Source: Taxawa tesnikishii (nom. ined.) (lineage: Eukaryota > Ascomycota > Dothideomycetes > Dothideales). Taken from it: DNA of 64,000 nt. The stretch covers positions 124,001-188,000 of the forward strand of contig JAPDRO010000002.1 in NCBI GenBank assembly GCA_030247885.1. Reading direction: 5' to 3'. Of this stretch, positions 10,269-21,532 are shown piece by piece. A program made the position numbers and the translations under genes. The notes beneath the pieces are model-generated. The model made no database searches. It worked only from the letters and a program-made list of their open reading frames with translations, and was not told the DNA's origin. Each line of letters opens with the position of its first letter. Within the stretch, counting starts at the first letter, position 1.

Positions 10269-10991
10269 AAACGGAGTAGCGGCTTGTCGGGATAGAGGAG
10301 AGAGACCAAGCGCAAGTGGCGCGTGAAGCGATGGTTGTCAGTGTTACACCGTTGATAAATGCTCATTGTGGCAAGGCACAGTCGCATTGTGAACGGACTG
10401 TGTGACAGTAGTCGACACGAGTAAAGCGGTGGTTCAACAAGAACAAAAGACAGCAACGGGATTGTGACACTGCCCTTTCTCAGTCCAGGACATTAGGCAA
10501 AGACGCGATAGAGATCCAACTGTGCCTTGGGAATCCTAGTGGCAAAGCCATCATAGGGTACGCAATGCTTGCGGGCTAGCGAAGTGCTGGGACTTATCTC
10601 TCCAATGCAGGTATACTACCATACTTTCGGGAACCGGCGCATTTCGGTCATACGAATTAGGGTCGTTCTATCGAGTTGGTGAGATCAATGAATATCTGAG
10701 AACCATGTCAGCAACCGTCGAACCATGGCAAGGCAGACTACAGTGCAAGTTCAGATGTGCAAGATCAGACAGGCCTTTGAAAACTTCCTTCAAGAAAGAA
10801 TTAGGATTTCAACAACGTTCATGGTGCTCATCATAAAGTACAGTAGGAAACATAACAATCGAGTTGCGTACCTTCGTATGTATATGTTTTGCAAGATGGC
10901 TGACTATAGAGCTAAACCACTCATTCGGTAACGGCAACGATGCGATGGGGACATTCAGTCTGACTTTTTGAGAAGCGCTGTCCTTTGTTCC
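10269..10991. other. Intergenic / possible gene remnant
   Basis: Contains a possible upstream part of the hypothetical gene at 9873-10268 on the minus strand and otherwise no recognisable feature. Confidence 0.3.
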
Positions 10992-11918
10992 TCAAGATGT
11001 AGAATCCTCTATCTTAAGCACTCCTGCATGCACCACGAAGCCTGAGCCCTCCTGCAGGTCCGCTGAGAGGAGTGAGTCTGGCAGTCTCCATACTTGGAAG
11101 TGTTTGTTGAAGATTTTGAGCCACTCTTCAAAGACGTCAGGTTGTCTCAGCTGCTGGGCAATTATACAAACAGTCGGTGACTCTGGCTCCGCTTCGGACC
11201 GCATTTTGCAAACATCAATGCAGGTTTGTGTGAAGGGTCGAATCAGTGCATAGTTGTAGATGCAGTCGCATGCTACAATTGCATCGACGCCTCTCGAAGC
11301 ATCTTGAGATTTCAGTAGCGAGTGTACATCATCTGTTTCCCAGTCTAGGGACAGAATCTCGATGTTTCCTTGCGGTGGATCGATCTGCTTCGTCTTTCGG
11401 GATCGCTTGCCGGTTGTCGTGATGCGGTTCGTTTGAATGTTCTCGTTGAGCAGCTTGAGCGCATATCGTTGGTCGGTGGCGATGAATCTACCAACCAAGC
11501 GAGCCACAAGAGCAGGTAAAATGCCTGCAATGCCTGATCCGAGTTCCAGAATCGTGGCGTCTGCACTAAGAATACCATGCTGAAAGAAGACGTTATTTGC
11601 CGAGGCAATCCATTCAGCAAACCGTGGTGTGACCTTCCACACGACCGCGCCGGTAGTGCCTCCCTGTCGAGCGGAGTTCAAAACGGTAGGCGACTGGACG
11701 ACTGTGAAATCTTGGTTGCCTACAGTTATCTCAAGTACAGCAGCTCTGGGGTCAATCATGCCGAGGTTCTGAGAGGGAATATCCTGAGCGAAAAGGAGAA
11801 AGGTTTCTGTACCCACCAGTCATTACCTGATGGAATAGTGATCTGACAGATTCCCGTCACCTTCTTCTGCATCCTGTATCACGTCACCCAACGAGTTCAG
11901 GAAGGGTTGAAGAGGCAT
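10992..11918 (-). CDS. RKM5: Ribosomal protein lysine methyltransferase, RKM5/METTL21-like
   Basis: Two exons (11918-11861 and 11806-10992) around a 54-nt intron give 290 residues: MPLQPFLNSLGDVIQDAEEE joined to TFLLFAQDIPSQNLGMIDP. Family signatures follow in order: VLEITVG, LNSARQGGTTGAVVWKVTP, SAM-binding motif I ILELGSGIAGILPAL, ATDQRYALKLLNENI, LDWETDD, and the catalytic-loop region VACDCIYNYALIRPF. In yeast Rkm5 mono-methylates a lysine of ribosomal protein Rpl1; this is a cytosolic seven-beta-strand enzyme. The end of exon 1 was chosen because it gives the conserved EEETF-like junction; a downstream donor near 11826 would leave a 20-nt intron, too short. It diverges from the acyl-CoA synthetase gene. 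Orthology to RKM5 is likely rather than proven. Confidence 0.82.
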
Positions 11919-12528
11919 TGCACGAGACAAACAGGCACCACGTGCAGGAAGAGTAAGTTTGCGTTGATCCTGCAGGCCCTTGGTGTCACACGCATCCGCG
12001 GCGGGCCGGCTCTCTGGACAGAGAGCCGCTGCTGGTAATGTACGTGGCGCGCGCGTACTTGGTAGGCGGTGTTCGTGTGTGACAGACAAAGCGGGCGCGT
12101 ACGTCTGGCGGTGAAGGAGATGCTGTGGTTGCTGCCAGTTGTTTGGAGAGATCAGTGATATCCTGTATTGCTGGGTTTTGCTATGTCGAGTGCAGAACAT
12201 GGTGCGGAGGGAGCTACCGGGCGGCACTTACCATGGGAGCTCTTTGATTGGCTGCTGGCTCACGGACGTGCATGGTGCGTCATGCTTGGCGCTGTGATGC
12301 GGGACGGGCTGACGCTAATAGCAGGGTGTGAGCACAGCAGGCCACAGCAGGCCACAGCAGGCACAAGTCGCCCAGCCTCCAAGCTCTCTCACCATCATCT
12401 GCTCCTCCCTTCGCGCCCTTTCCCGGCAGTCACTCCAACGCATGTCTTTTGATAGTCTGCCTAGACCCGTTGCCAAACTTGCACAAGGAACACAAAACCC
12501 CTCATCTTCCTCCGACAGTTCCTCCACC
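11919..12528. other. Bidirectional promoter region RKM5 / acyl-CoA synthetase
   Basis: 610 bp between two divergent starts. Holds three tandem copies of CACAGCAGGC (12333-12362) and long pyrimidine stretches close to the synthetase start. The synthetase frame is open upstream to 12328, but the ATG at 12529 has the better context. Confidence 0.45.
12333..12362. repeat. 10-bp tandem repeat, 3 copies
   Basis: Three perfect CACAGCAGGC units in tandem inside the divergent promoter. Confidence 0.8.
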
Positions 12529-14909
12529 ATGGGCGACATCATGGCGCGCTCAGACCTCAAGTCGATGGTCCCCCAACCGCGGGCCTACAAGAAAGGTCCC
12601 CAGACAGTTGAAGCATCCGGATTCGAGAAGGTCAAGGGTGAGACCATCCCCCGACGGAATCCAGCATGCAAGGATGGTCTCAAGATGCGGCCCACCGAGG
12701 AGGTTGCGACTGTCTACGACATCGTGAAGTACAGCTCCAAGAAGTTCGGCAACGCAAAGGCCATGGGCAGCAGGAAGCTGATCCGCACTCACGACGAGGT
12801 CAAGAAGATCACCAAGGTGGTGGACGGCAAGGAGACGACACAGGACAAGAAGTGGACCTACTACGAGCTCAGCGAATACTCCTACATTAGCTTCGTCGAG
12901 TATGAGAAGCAGGTCAACAGAATCGGTGCTGCTCTGAGGCACGTGGGCATGACCAAGGGTGACAGAGTACACCTCTTCGCCGCGACGAGGTTTGTTCAAC
13001 CCTTGCATTGCTTTGCTAAGTGACTACTAATCCGTGTACAGCGCGCACTGGCTGGCAACCGCACACGGTAAGCATGCCTATAAGCGCGACGATGCTACGC
13101 AAAGCTGACCATGTACTAGGCGCTTGCTCGCAATCGATGCCTATTGTCACTGCATATGACACTCTAGGGGAAGAAGGCCTCAAGCACTCGCTCATGCAAA
13201 CCAACGCCAAAGCCATTTTCCTCGACCCACACCTTCTTACGAAGCTCATTAACCCTTTAAAGGAGGCCAAGGACATCCAGCATGTCATATACAACAGCGA
13301 CGGGGAAGCGAAACAGGGCGACATCCAGAAGCTGAAGGATGCGCACCCACACCTCACCATTCAGAGCTTTGACGAGTTCGTTAAGTTGGGCGAGGAGAAT
13401 CCCGCTGACCCAGTTCCACCACAGCCAGAGGACCTGTGCTGCATCATGTACACTTCCGGAAGTACCGGTACTCCCAAGGGTGTCCTGCTGAAGCACAGGA
13501 ACGTCGTCGCAGCTGGTAAGAGCACAACCGTTCATTTCGCGCAATTCCTGGCTAACAACTCTAGTTGCTGGTGTGGATGTCATTGTCGGTCCATACCTCG
13601 GTCCTGGCGATGGTCTTCTGACTTATCTTCCCCTCGCGCACATTCTCGAGTTCGTCTTCGAAAACGCAACCCTCTACTGGGGTGGTACCATGGGCTACGG
13701 TAACCCTAAGACCATCTCTGACAACAGCGTGCGCAACTGCAAGGGTGACATTCGCGAGTTCAAGCCTACCATTCTGGTCGGTGTTCCTGCTGTATGGGAA
13801 ACCGTCAAGAAGGGTATCCAAACCAAGGTCGCCAAGGCGAATCCGATCGTGCGCAACATGTTCTGGGGCGCCATGACTGCCAAGAGCATGATGATGACAA
13901 ACTCCTGGGCGCCAGGTACCGCCATGGGCACCAGTCTTGTTGATACTGTTGTTTTCAACAAGATCAAGGATGCCACTGGTGGTAGGCTGAGGATTTGCAT
14001 GAACGGTGGTGGACCAATCGCCAAGGACACGCAGAGGTTCATATCTATGGCTATTGCGCCAATGATCGGTGGATATGGTCTGACCGAGACTTCTGCGTAA
14101 GTGCTCTGCGCGACTTCGATATTCATTTGCGGGCGGCTGACTCTTCTACAGCATGGGTGCTCTGATGGACCCACTTGCGTGGACTGATGACGCTCTCGGT
14201 ACTATTCCCGGCTCGATCGAAGTTAAGCTTGTCGACTTCGAAGACGCCGGCTACTTCAGCACCAACAACCCACCGCAGGGAGAGATCTGGATTCGTGGTG
14301 GCAGTGTCGCAGACGGCTACCTTGATCTCGAGAAGGAGACGAAGGAATCCTTTACCGAGGACGGCTGGTTCAGGACCGGTGATATTGGCGAGTTTGACAA
14401 GAACGGGCATCTGAAGATCATTGACCGCAAGAAGAACCTGGTCAAGACGCTCAACGGGGAGTATATTGCGCTCGAGAAGGTACGTTGCCCTATCATTCTA
14501 CGTATCACAGAAAGATGTTGACCCAATGTTTCAGCTTGAGTCTGTCTACCGTTCCGCCACCGTCGTCGCAAACATTTGCGTGCACGCCGACCCCAACAAA
14601 GCCAAGCCCGTCGCCATCATTGTTCCCGCCGAGCCCGCTCTCAAGTCCTTGGCCAAGGACAACGGCATCGAGGGGGACAGCCTCGAGACTCTCGCTTCCA
14701 ACGAGAAACTCAACGGTATCGTGCTGAAGGAGCTGCAGAACGCAGGCCGCAAGGGCGGTCTCAACGGCATCGAGATTATCGAAGGTGTCGTCCTTACCGA
14801 CGAGGAGTGGACGCCACAGAATGGTCTTGTCACGTCCGCGCAGAAGCTCAACAGGAAGGGAATCCTAGAGAAGTATAAGAAGGACGTTCAGAAGGCATAC
14901 GGTTCCTAG
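12529..14909 (+). CDS. FAA1: Long-chain fatty acid-CoA ligase (FAA1/FAA4-like)
   Basis: Six exons (12529-12989, 13042-13067, 13120-13515, 13565-14096, 14152-14479, 14535-14909) give 705 residues, the usual size. The start MGDIMARSDLKSMV follows CCTCCACC, a good fungal context. The enzyme activates long-chain fatty acids with ATP and CoA on ER, lipid-droplet or peroxisomal membranes. Signatures: the P-loop IMYTSGSTGTPKGVLLKH, LPLAHILEFVFENATLYWGG, MNGGGPIAKDTQ, YGLTETSA, and the fatty-acyl signature DGWFRTGDIGEFDKNGHLKI with IDRKKNLVKTLNGEYIALEKLES. Exon 2 is only 26 nt (AHWLATAH). The gene is complete with no frame problem. The FAA1 versus FAA4 choice is arbitrary, since filamentous fungi usually have several copies. 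Confidence 0.93.
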
Positions 14910-15313
14910 TTGCGACCGGCATGCGTGGAAGATGTTAATGGAATCCATTGTTGCTGAAGGCTGAGGTCTTTTCTTTAAATAGTCGACGCTCGATGGGACA
15001 TGTTCGACGTCACGATGGTATGACAGCGTCGTCTTTTGGTTCTATCGCTTCTTTGACTCGGCGGGTGGCGTTGGGTTTGTGGGTTGGGTATGTACCTACG
15101 TAATCAGACTGATCTTTTCTCTTCTTCGTACAGCGGCTCTGGTCTTTACTTCCGCCTTACAATATCGAGAATACGGTTTGGACCCTTGAGTCATACCCCT
15201 GAAAATTGGCTTCGCATCATGGTCGTTCCTGCGTGTCGCTGAGACTGAGAGTACGAGGTCGTTATACAGCCAGTGACCTTTGTGCCTTGGAAACCTCAAG
15301 CACATCTCGCACT
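14910..15313. other. Intergenic, converging 3' ends
   Basis: Lies between the synthetase and the dehydrogenase 3' ends. No feature seen. Confidence 0.4.
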
Positions 15314-16365
15314 TTAGTTGATCGTGTATCCCCGTCCACAACCAAAGCTGCACCTTGCACGAACGTTGCTTTGCTGCTGCATAAGAACAGAACGCAGTCA
15401 GCCACTTCTTCAACAGTCCCGACGCGGTCCATAGGCGCAATGCTGATGGCTGGCTTGAAATATTCCAGGCGGTCATTGACCATCTGTGTTCCTATCAGGC
15501 CAGGGCAGACACAATTGACTGCTGCGGTTTAGTCACAGGATGGGAACTGCAAGCCGGAGGAACATTACCTCGAATACTGTCCTTGGAATACTGGTCTAGT
15601 CAGCATATGTCCTTGCGGCGTAGTCAAGCCAGTGAACCCACATCGATAGCATCAGCCTTTGTCATGTTGATCACCGCCGCTTTTGCAGCACAGTATGCAG
15701 CTTAAGAACATGTTTAGCAGATCCTTACACAACTGCGATAGCACTTTAGTACATACGCGCCGTCGGTCTTGCGACAATACCGAGTTGACTTGCAATATTC
15801 ACAATAGACCTTTGACCGTCAATCGCTGGATCGTTAAATCAGTGTATGCCACTCACCCCCGGTTTCCAGCCCGTCCATCATGAGTAGGGAGCGGTTCCTG
15901 CTTGAGCATATGGCCAATCTCCTCCCTGGAGCAGAGCCAGCATCCGCGGTAATCGACCTGGTTAATCTGATCAAAATCCTCGACGCTCATCTCGTGCGAA
16001 CGCTGATTTCCTCCTAATATGCCAGCAGCGTTGACGGCATAATCGACCCGATCGAATCTCTTGACGACCCCGTTCAGCATTTGCTTGACATCCTCGGGTT
16101 TCGACACGTCTGTAAGGCAGGACAAGACTTCTACCGATTTAAAGGCGTTGCTGATGAGATCTTTGGTTTCCTGCAGAGCCGATTCGCTCCGGTCCGCAAT
16201 CGCTATCTTTTGACAGCCTTCCCTTGCGAATGCGTACGCGATCCCTCTACCGATGCCTTCGCACCCCTGGTGAGCCTACGACTGAGGGTTTGATAGCATG
16301 TCGAGCTTACCAGATGCCGCCCCGGTGACCAGAGCTACTCCAGGAAAGAGTGTCTTGTCCGTCAT
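15314..16365 (-). CDS. Short-chain dehydrogenase/reductase (SDR)
   Basis: Six exons (16365-16311, 16256-15857, 15809-15757, 15700-15638, 15595-15569, 15521-15314). Classical SDR motifs: cofactor loop VTGAASGIGRGIAYAF, NAAGIL, the serine stretch SIVNIASQLGIV, the catalytic Y-x-x-x-K as AYCAAK, and the PG segment VNCVCPGLIGTQM. The end reads FVQGAALVVDG, after which the frame slips by one base in a G run (near 15330); with that base present the product ends conventionally after 268 residues. Without it, the frame runs on to 15262. Exon 5 is only 27 nt. Substrate unknown; such enzymes reduce or oxidise alcohols, ketones or sugars with NAD(P). The first acceptor was chosen because it restores the invariant cofactor loop. 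Confidence 0.82.
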
Positions 16366-17076
16366 TCTGGTGATGGTTTAACGAGCACGTATAGTATTGG
16401 GGTGCACGTATTCAGCTCTGTGGATACCTTTTACACTACAAGCACAATCCTCAAAACGCAACAGAATGGAATGCAAATCTTTGAGCCAACACTGAGCAAG
16501 TGAAACGATGGACTGCGCGATCCGACAGATGCCGTTGTATGTGGATAAAAATACGCCATTCGACCTGCTCCTCCGTAATGACGGGGTGGAGAGGGGAAGA
16601 GTCGCTACCAATCGGGCTTCTATCCCGGTATGTCACGCTCGATACTAATCACAACAAGATTGAGTCATTGGCTGCCTACCTTTTCTATCTGCGGGGATGG
16701 CAATCAATATCTGTCGCACATCTCCTCGCGGCCAACAACTTCGGCCATTCTCGTCATGCTTTTCTTCGCAACACCCATGCCTGATAATCCTTTTCCGCCT
16801 GTAAAGAAAAGCTTGTGATATCACCGGCATAAGGCGGCTAAACGCCTTCCTGTTGCGGTAGTTCAGATAAGTGATCCTCCCGGCAATGACATCGCCTGCA
16901 TGTATCAGTTTCCCTGTCGCATGAAGCCAGGTGATAGCGGCGAGCAGGGGACTGCGCACCATGCTGAGCCTTTCCTTTCAGATAAGTACTCTTTGCGTTG
17001 TATATCATCCTTGTTCCTACGTCTGTCGCTTTGCAAGCCCCGTCATTTAACGTCCCCTTCCTTTCCCCTGTCTAAG
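16366..17076. other. Intergenic, divergent promoters
   Basis: Between the SDR and amino-acid transporter starts. Frames present are short and featureless; the transporter frame is open upstream to 16900 but the conserved protein begins at 17077. A pyrimidine-rich stretch just precedes that start. Confidence 0.4.
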
Positions 17077-18655
17077 ATGTCTCTGGAGCACGCCAACGAG
17101 AAGCCCTCCCAGGGTGATACTATCAACGTTGCAGCTGATACGGATCCGGAGCAAACCAAAGAAGGGTTAGTCGAAGACTACGAAGTCTTCCAAAAGACCG
17201 AGGATGGAGTCGATTTTCGCACGGTCGGCTGGTTCAAGGCGTCCGTCATCTTCTGCAAGGTCATGTTCGCAGTCGGAGTGCTGTCGCTTCCGACGACCAT
17301 GTCGGCTCTGGGCGCTGTTGGCGGCTCACTCAGCATCGTAGCGTGGGGCGCATTCAACACATACTGTTTCGTTATCTTGGGAGACTTCCGCCAAAGACAT
17401 CCGGGTTGTCATTCAATCGCCGACATGGCCTACGTCGTGGGAGGAGTCGTCACCAAAGAGCTGACCGGCTTCCTCTTCATAGTCGCATATGTCTTGTGCG
17501 CCGGCGCAGGCATCATCGGGGTAGCCACGGGACTCAATGCCCTTTCTCATCATGCGACGTGTACGGTGTGGTATGCTCTCGTCGCAACCATCGTTTGCGC
17601 ACTCACTGCTTCGGTTCGCAAGTTGCATCAATTTGGATGGCTCACCTATGCCGGATTCGCTTCCGTGTACATTGCGGTACTCATTGTGGTTATCGGAGTG
17701 ACCCAGCGGGATCGGCCGGCAGCTGCACCGCAGACGGGACCTTACGAGTTGGGATACTACGCCATCGCCTACCCAAGCTTCGCGTCTGGTATGGTGGCTT
17801 CAAGCACCATATTCTACTCTTCTGCCGGGACAAGTGCTTTCCTGCCGGTGATTAGCGAAATGCGCAACCCGAAGGATTACAAAAGGCTCTGTACGTTTGT
17901 ATGACAATCGTTACGGCTTCCTACCTCTGCTTCAGTTTGGTTGTATACCGTTGGTGCGGGCAATGGGTTGCGAGCCCTTCGCTCGGGGTAAGTCACACTC
18001 ACGCAACGAAAGCAATCAGAAGTCGCTGACGTCCTGCCCCGTACAGAGCGCTGGCCAAACGGTCAAGATGGTGGCCTACGGTGTTGCCCTTGTCGGCCTC
18101 ATTGTGAGCGGTTCGGTGTATATTCACGTACGTTTCGCACCGTTCAATCGACCGATTCCCCCTACTGACCATCACATTCCAGGTATCCGCAAAGTACATA
18201 TTCGTACGCGTACTTCGAAACTCGCGCCACCTGCAGGCCAATACGCTCGTGCACTGGGGAACATGGCTTGGCTGCACATTCAGCCTTTCGTTTGTCGCCT
18301 TCATCTTCGCAGAGGCCATCCCGATCTTCAACTACCTCAACGCCCTCACCGGCTCTATTTGTTTCGCGCCTTTGGCCATGATGCTTCCGGGCTGGTTCTG
18401 GCTCTACGATCATGGCCACTACCGCACCGGAACCGCTGTCCAGAGGCTGGTCTACTGGATCCACTGGGCAATCATCGCATTGGGCGTCTTTTTCCTGGGT
18501 GGAGGGACCTATGGCATCGTCCTCGAGATCGTGGATGCTTATGCAAATGGAACAATTGGTGAGTTTTCTTTCGCAATGTGAAGGGAGTGATCATGGACTG
18601 ACGGTGGTCAACAGGCTCCGCCTTTTCTTGTGCCGACAACTCAAACTCGACTTGA
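17077..18655 (+). CDS. AAAP-family amino-acid transporter
   Basis: Four exons (17077-17987, 18047-18127, 18183-18558, 18615-18655). A hydrophilic N-terminus (MSLEHANEKPSQGD...) precedes FRTVGWFKASVIFCKVMFAVGVLSLP, the diagnostic TM1 region of fungal transmembrane amino-acid transporters related to Neurospora MTR. About ten to eleven membrane helices follow, including GGSLSIVAWGAFNTYCFVIL, ELTGFLFIVAYVLC and a final HWAIIALGVFFLGGGTYGIV. One base is missing within the A-run of the conserved segment NPKDYK near 17882; with it the frame continues into LYVCMTIVTASYLCFSLVVY and the product is 469 residues. Probably imports neutral or aromatic amino acids with protons at the plasma membrane; the substrate is an inference from the family. 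Confidence 0.83.
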
Positions 18656-19685
18656 TTGTGTACAAGTCCAGCCGCTTCCCTTCAGAGATCGGCTCTTGTT
18701 CGTGATAAAGATGTATCTCACGCTCGACAACGTTGTGGTGAACAGCCCGTAGAACAAGCTCAAGGGCACTCCCCGGCTACGGCCTGTATGTTCTTGCCAA
18801 CTCTCAAACACTTTAGGGCGGATGCGCCGTCATCAGATTTTCTCTTCTCTTGTGATACGAGCGACGACGTCCGCGGCATGCATGTCGAGAACGCCCTCGG
18901 TAAGAGGGGTGTCTTGACCGATAGCGCTCCAAACGCCCATCTGTCGCAGGCTTGTGAACCGCGTGTCGGACTCCTACCTCCAGCGGCTGGCGCTTACATC
19001 TGAACGGACCCATTTGGGGTACTCTGGGTGTGATTTTAGAACAGTGTGGAAGGCAAGATTGGCGGTCCTCTTCGGCGCGGGGCATCAAGTTGTCATGGAT
19101 GTCAAGGCGGTCAGGGAGCGATTAAGGCATTTGCTAAACCCCACTGCAATCTTGTAGTAGTACAGGAGCAGCTTGTTGTATGAGTGGAAAACATACTAGG
19201 TAGGGGCTTCCATCGGCCGTAATGGTTGCGGACCTCTAAATGGAGAAGAGTTCTGGAACCGGTTGCAGGACATGAACGCGATGAAGGAGAATCTACAACA
19301 GTACATTCTCCTGCTTACTCGGTTTAACAATCTCACAGATGACCTACAGTTCGCTTGGTAGAGAATCACCTACGGACGTTTGTGTTCCTCTTGGAGACAT
19401 ACCAAGGGGAATTTTTGTAGTTGTCATATTCGCTTACTTGAGTTTCAAAATGACGCAAGCCTCCGAAAACACACCATGAACTCGAGGCGCAGAGTCGGCC
19501 GACGAGTCTTGAATGCAGCCAGTCGAAAATACGCCCATCCCGCACGGTCAAAGACAACTTAAGAAAGACCGTGGGTTCGGTTCTGCGTCTTACAACCTCT
19601 TTCAACCTACCTGGTCCCTCTGATGGCATCACTCAGAGTTACCTGTTGCCTCCAGCACAGCCGAGACGAAGTCGTAGACTTGACC
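18656..19685. other. Intergenic
   Basis: About 1 kb with short overlapping frames on both strands and no recognisable domain, RNA or repeat. Confidence 0.4.
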
Positions 19686-20438
19686 TTAGTTGCCGCCCTG
19701 GCTGTTACTCTGGACCAGATGGTAGCCCATCAGGTGCGTGTGAATGAAGTCACGGACAGACTTCCAGTCGACTTCTTCGATCATCGCGTTTAGCGTGACC
19801 TCCGGCAGCTCTTCAAAGACCTCGAACTTGTCTCCGAGTCTGATGCCTTGAACCGCTCGGTATGTTGTGTTGTCTATGTTGGCATCGAGGTCATAGTTCT
19901 CAAAGAACCAGTCCGAACCGCGTTGGGCGAGAGCCCACTTGTGCAGGACGTACCTCGCCTGTCGACGCTCGAGGTCACGCTCCCCTTCAGCACCGTCGGA
20001 TCCCTGCGCATACCGGATGAGGACTTCAGAGAGGATGTATCTGATTCGTCTTTCGTCCTTGGCAGCGTCCATCTCGAACCAGCGAAGGACCATGCCCCAG
20101 TCGAGGGAGTTAGGCGTGCTCGTGGATCCGGTTTTCATCCAGGTCCTCAACAAGAGATCGTTGAAACCTGAGATGAGCGGGCTCAAGTCAAGCTTGGTAG
20201 GGATATCGTGCTGGTTGCATGTGAAAGGCTTGGTCAAGGTCAACAGCGTACTGATCAGAGGCCAGTTGAGATCGCGTCTGGTTCTGGGATCAGATTCTGC
20301 TGCGATGTTGTCGACATCGTTGACCTGATCCACATCTTCTGGAGCGCCTGGCTTGTGTGCTTGTGCTTCGAGGCCCAAGCCTAGTCTGCGTGCTTGCTGA
20401 GCTTGTTGGCAGAGGTAACTGCTAGATACTTGGCCCAT
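19686..20438 (-). CDS. Uncharacterised protein
   Basis: An intronless 250-residue product from MGQVSSSYLCQQAQQARRLG; the frame is open 43 codons further upstream to 20567. Predicted mostly helical and acidic, with conserved-looking blocks DLNWPLISTLLTLTKPFTC, DERRIRYILSEVLIRYAQ, YVLHKWALAQRGSDWFFE and VDWKSVRDFIHTHLMGYHL. No signal peptide, no membrane segment and no catalytic motif that I can name. Codon usage and the long uninterrupted frame support a real gene. Confidence 0.6.
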   Translation of the reverse strand: MGQVSSSYLCQQAQQARRLGLGLEAQAHKPGAPEDVDQVNDVDNIAAESDPRTRRDLNWPLISTLLTLTKPFTCNQHDIPTKLDLSPLISGFNDLLLRTWMKTGSTSTPNSLDWGMVLRWFEMDAAKDERRIRYILSEVLIRYAQGSDGAEGERDLERRQARYVLHKWALAQRGSDWFFENYDLDANIDNTTYRAVQGIRLGDKFEVFEELPEVTLNAMIEEVDWKSVRDFIHTHLMGYHLVQSNSQGGN

Positions 20439-21532
20439 CTTGAGTGTTTGCTTGAGGGTTGAAAGGTAGGAGTCTGTTGCACAACGCGAGAGGTTTTCAA
20501 AGGTGTTCGAGATGGACGAACGTGTTGTAGCTTCTTTGTCCTTGCAGAGACCTGTCTTAGTGTTCACTTCACCTCACCTCGAGAACACTTCCTCCTGCGA
20601 GCATAGAAACTAAAACAATGCTATTGCAGGCGCATTGTCCTATTGTAACATTTCGGCTTCGTTGTGCCCCGACAGTCCCAAGTCTGGTCAGTGCATCATC
20701 GCACATGGGACGACGCGTTGCATTTGGACAGCCGACCTTTGATAACAGCGGACTGTGCCCAAAGACAAGGCAAGTGTCTTGAGAATAGCAAAAGCAGCAG
20801 GGGCCTGGCGGATGAGCTTCGGCGTCCCGGCAAACCATCGCCCGTGCCGAGCGACAATCCCGGCTTGGCAGGACAGAACATGGGGCGTACGAAGTTATAC
20901 GGCTGTTGCTCCTCTCTGCCAGCACATATTTCCTCATCGCCGTTTCAAATGTAGGCATTGTCTGTCGGGTGCCTTCAGGTATTACGATGGAGAATCTTTC
21001 TCCTACACATCAGTCTGTATTTTACAACGGCCTCGCAGCCCCCATATATATATGTGTGTGTGTGTGTTTTGTTGTCATCTACAAATTGCCTAAACGCATA
21101 TGCTTCCTTTTCTCTGCGTCTTATATTCCGGTCTGATTTAAAAGAACTGTGTTTTGTGTGGGCCACTGTGCTGTCTAGCACCACTTTGTGCTTCAATATA
21201 GCAACTCTCATACTTGATCCCACGCTTCATATGATACAAGACCTGCTGCATTCTGCACCGCCACAACGCTGCGCCACGAGAGAAGGGGAGCCATCCAGAA
21301 TCGTACTGCTATTGGTTCAGAATCCTCCTTGGCTGCTACCGGCCCGCGGGGTGGGCTGTATTTAGGCGTCGGCGAGCCCTGATGACATCTCTCGGTTTTG
21401 TGCGCTAGAGACACACGCACCGGCCGGGGCATCTCCGTCCAACGATCTTCATCTTCCAATCTTGGTCTAACTCTTCTACCATGCTATGTTTGGTGTCGCA
21501 AATGCACAATACCGTGCCGTTGGCGCCCCATC
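20439..21532. other. Intergenic, divergent promoters
   Basis: Between the unknown gene and the bZIP gene. Contains a TA/TG microsatellite at 21044-21067 and no other feature I can name. Confidence 0.4.
21044..21067. repeat. (TA)n(TG)n microsatellite
   Basis: Four TA units run directly into about eight TG units. Confidence 0.85.

Noticed and set aside
11807-11826. 20-nt intron in RKM5
   Set aside because: Too short for fungal splicing; a 54-nt intron using the donor at 11860 gives a better conserved junction.
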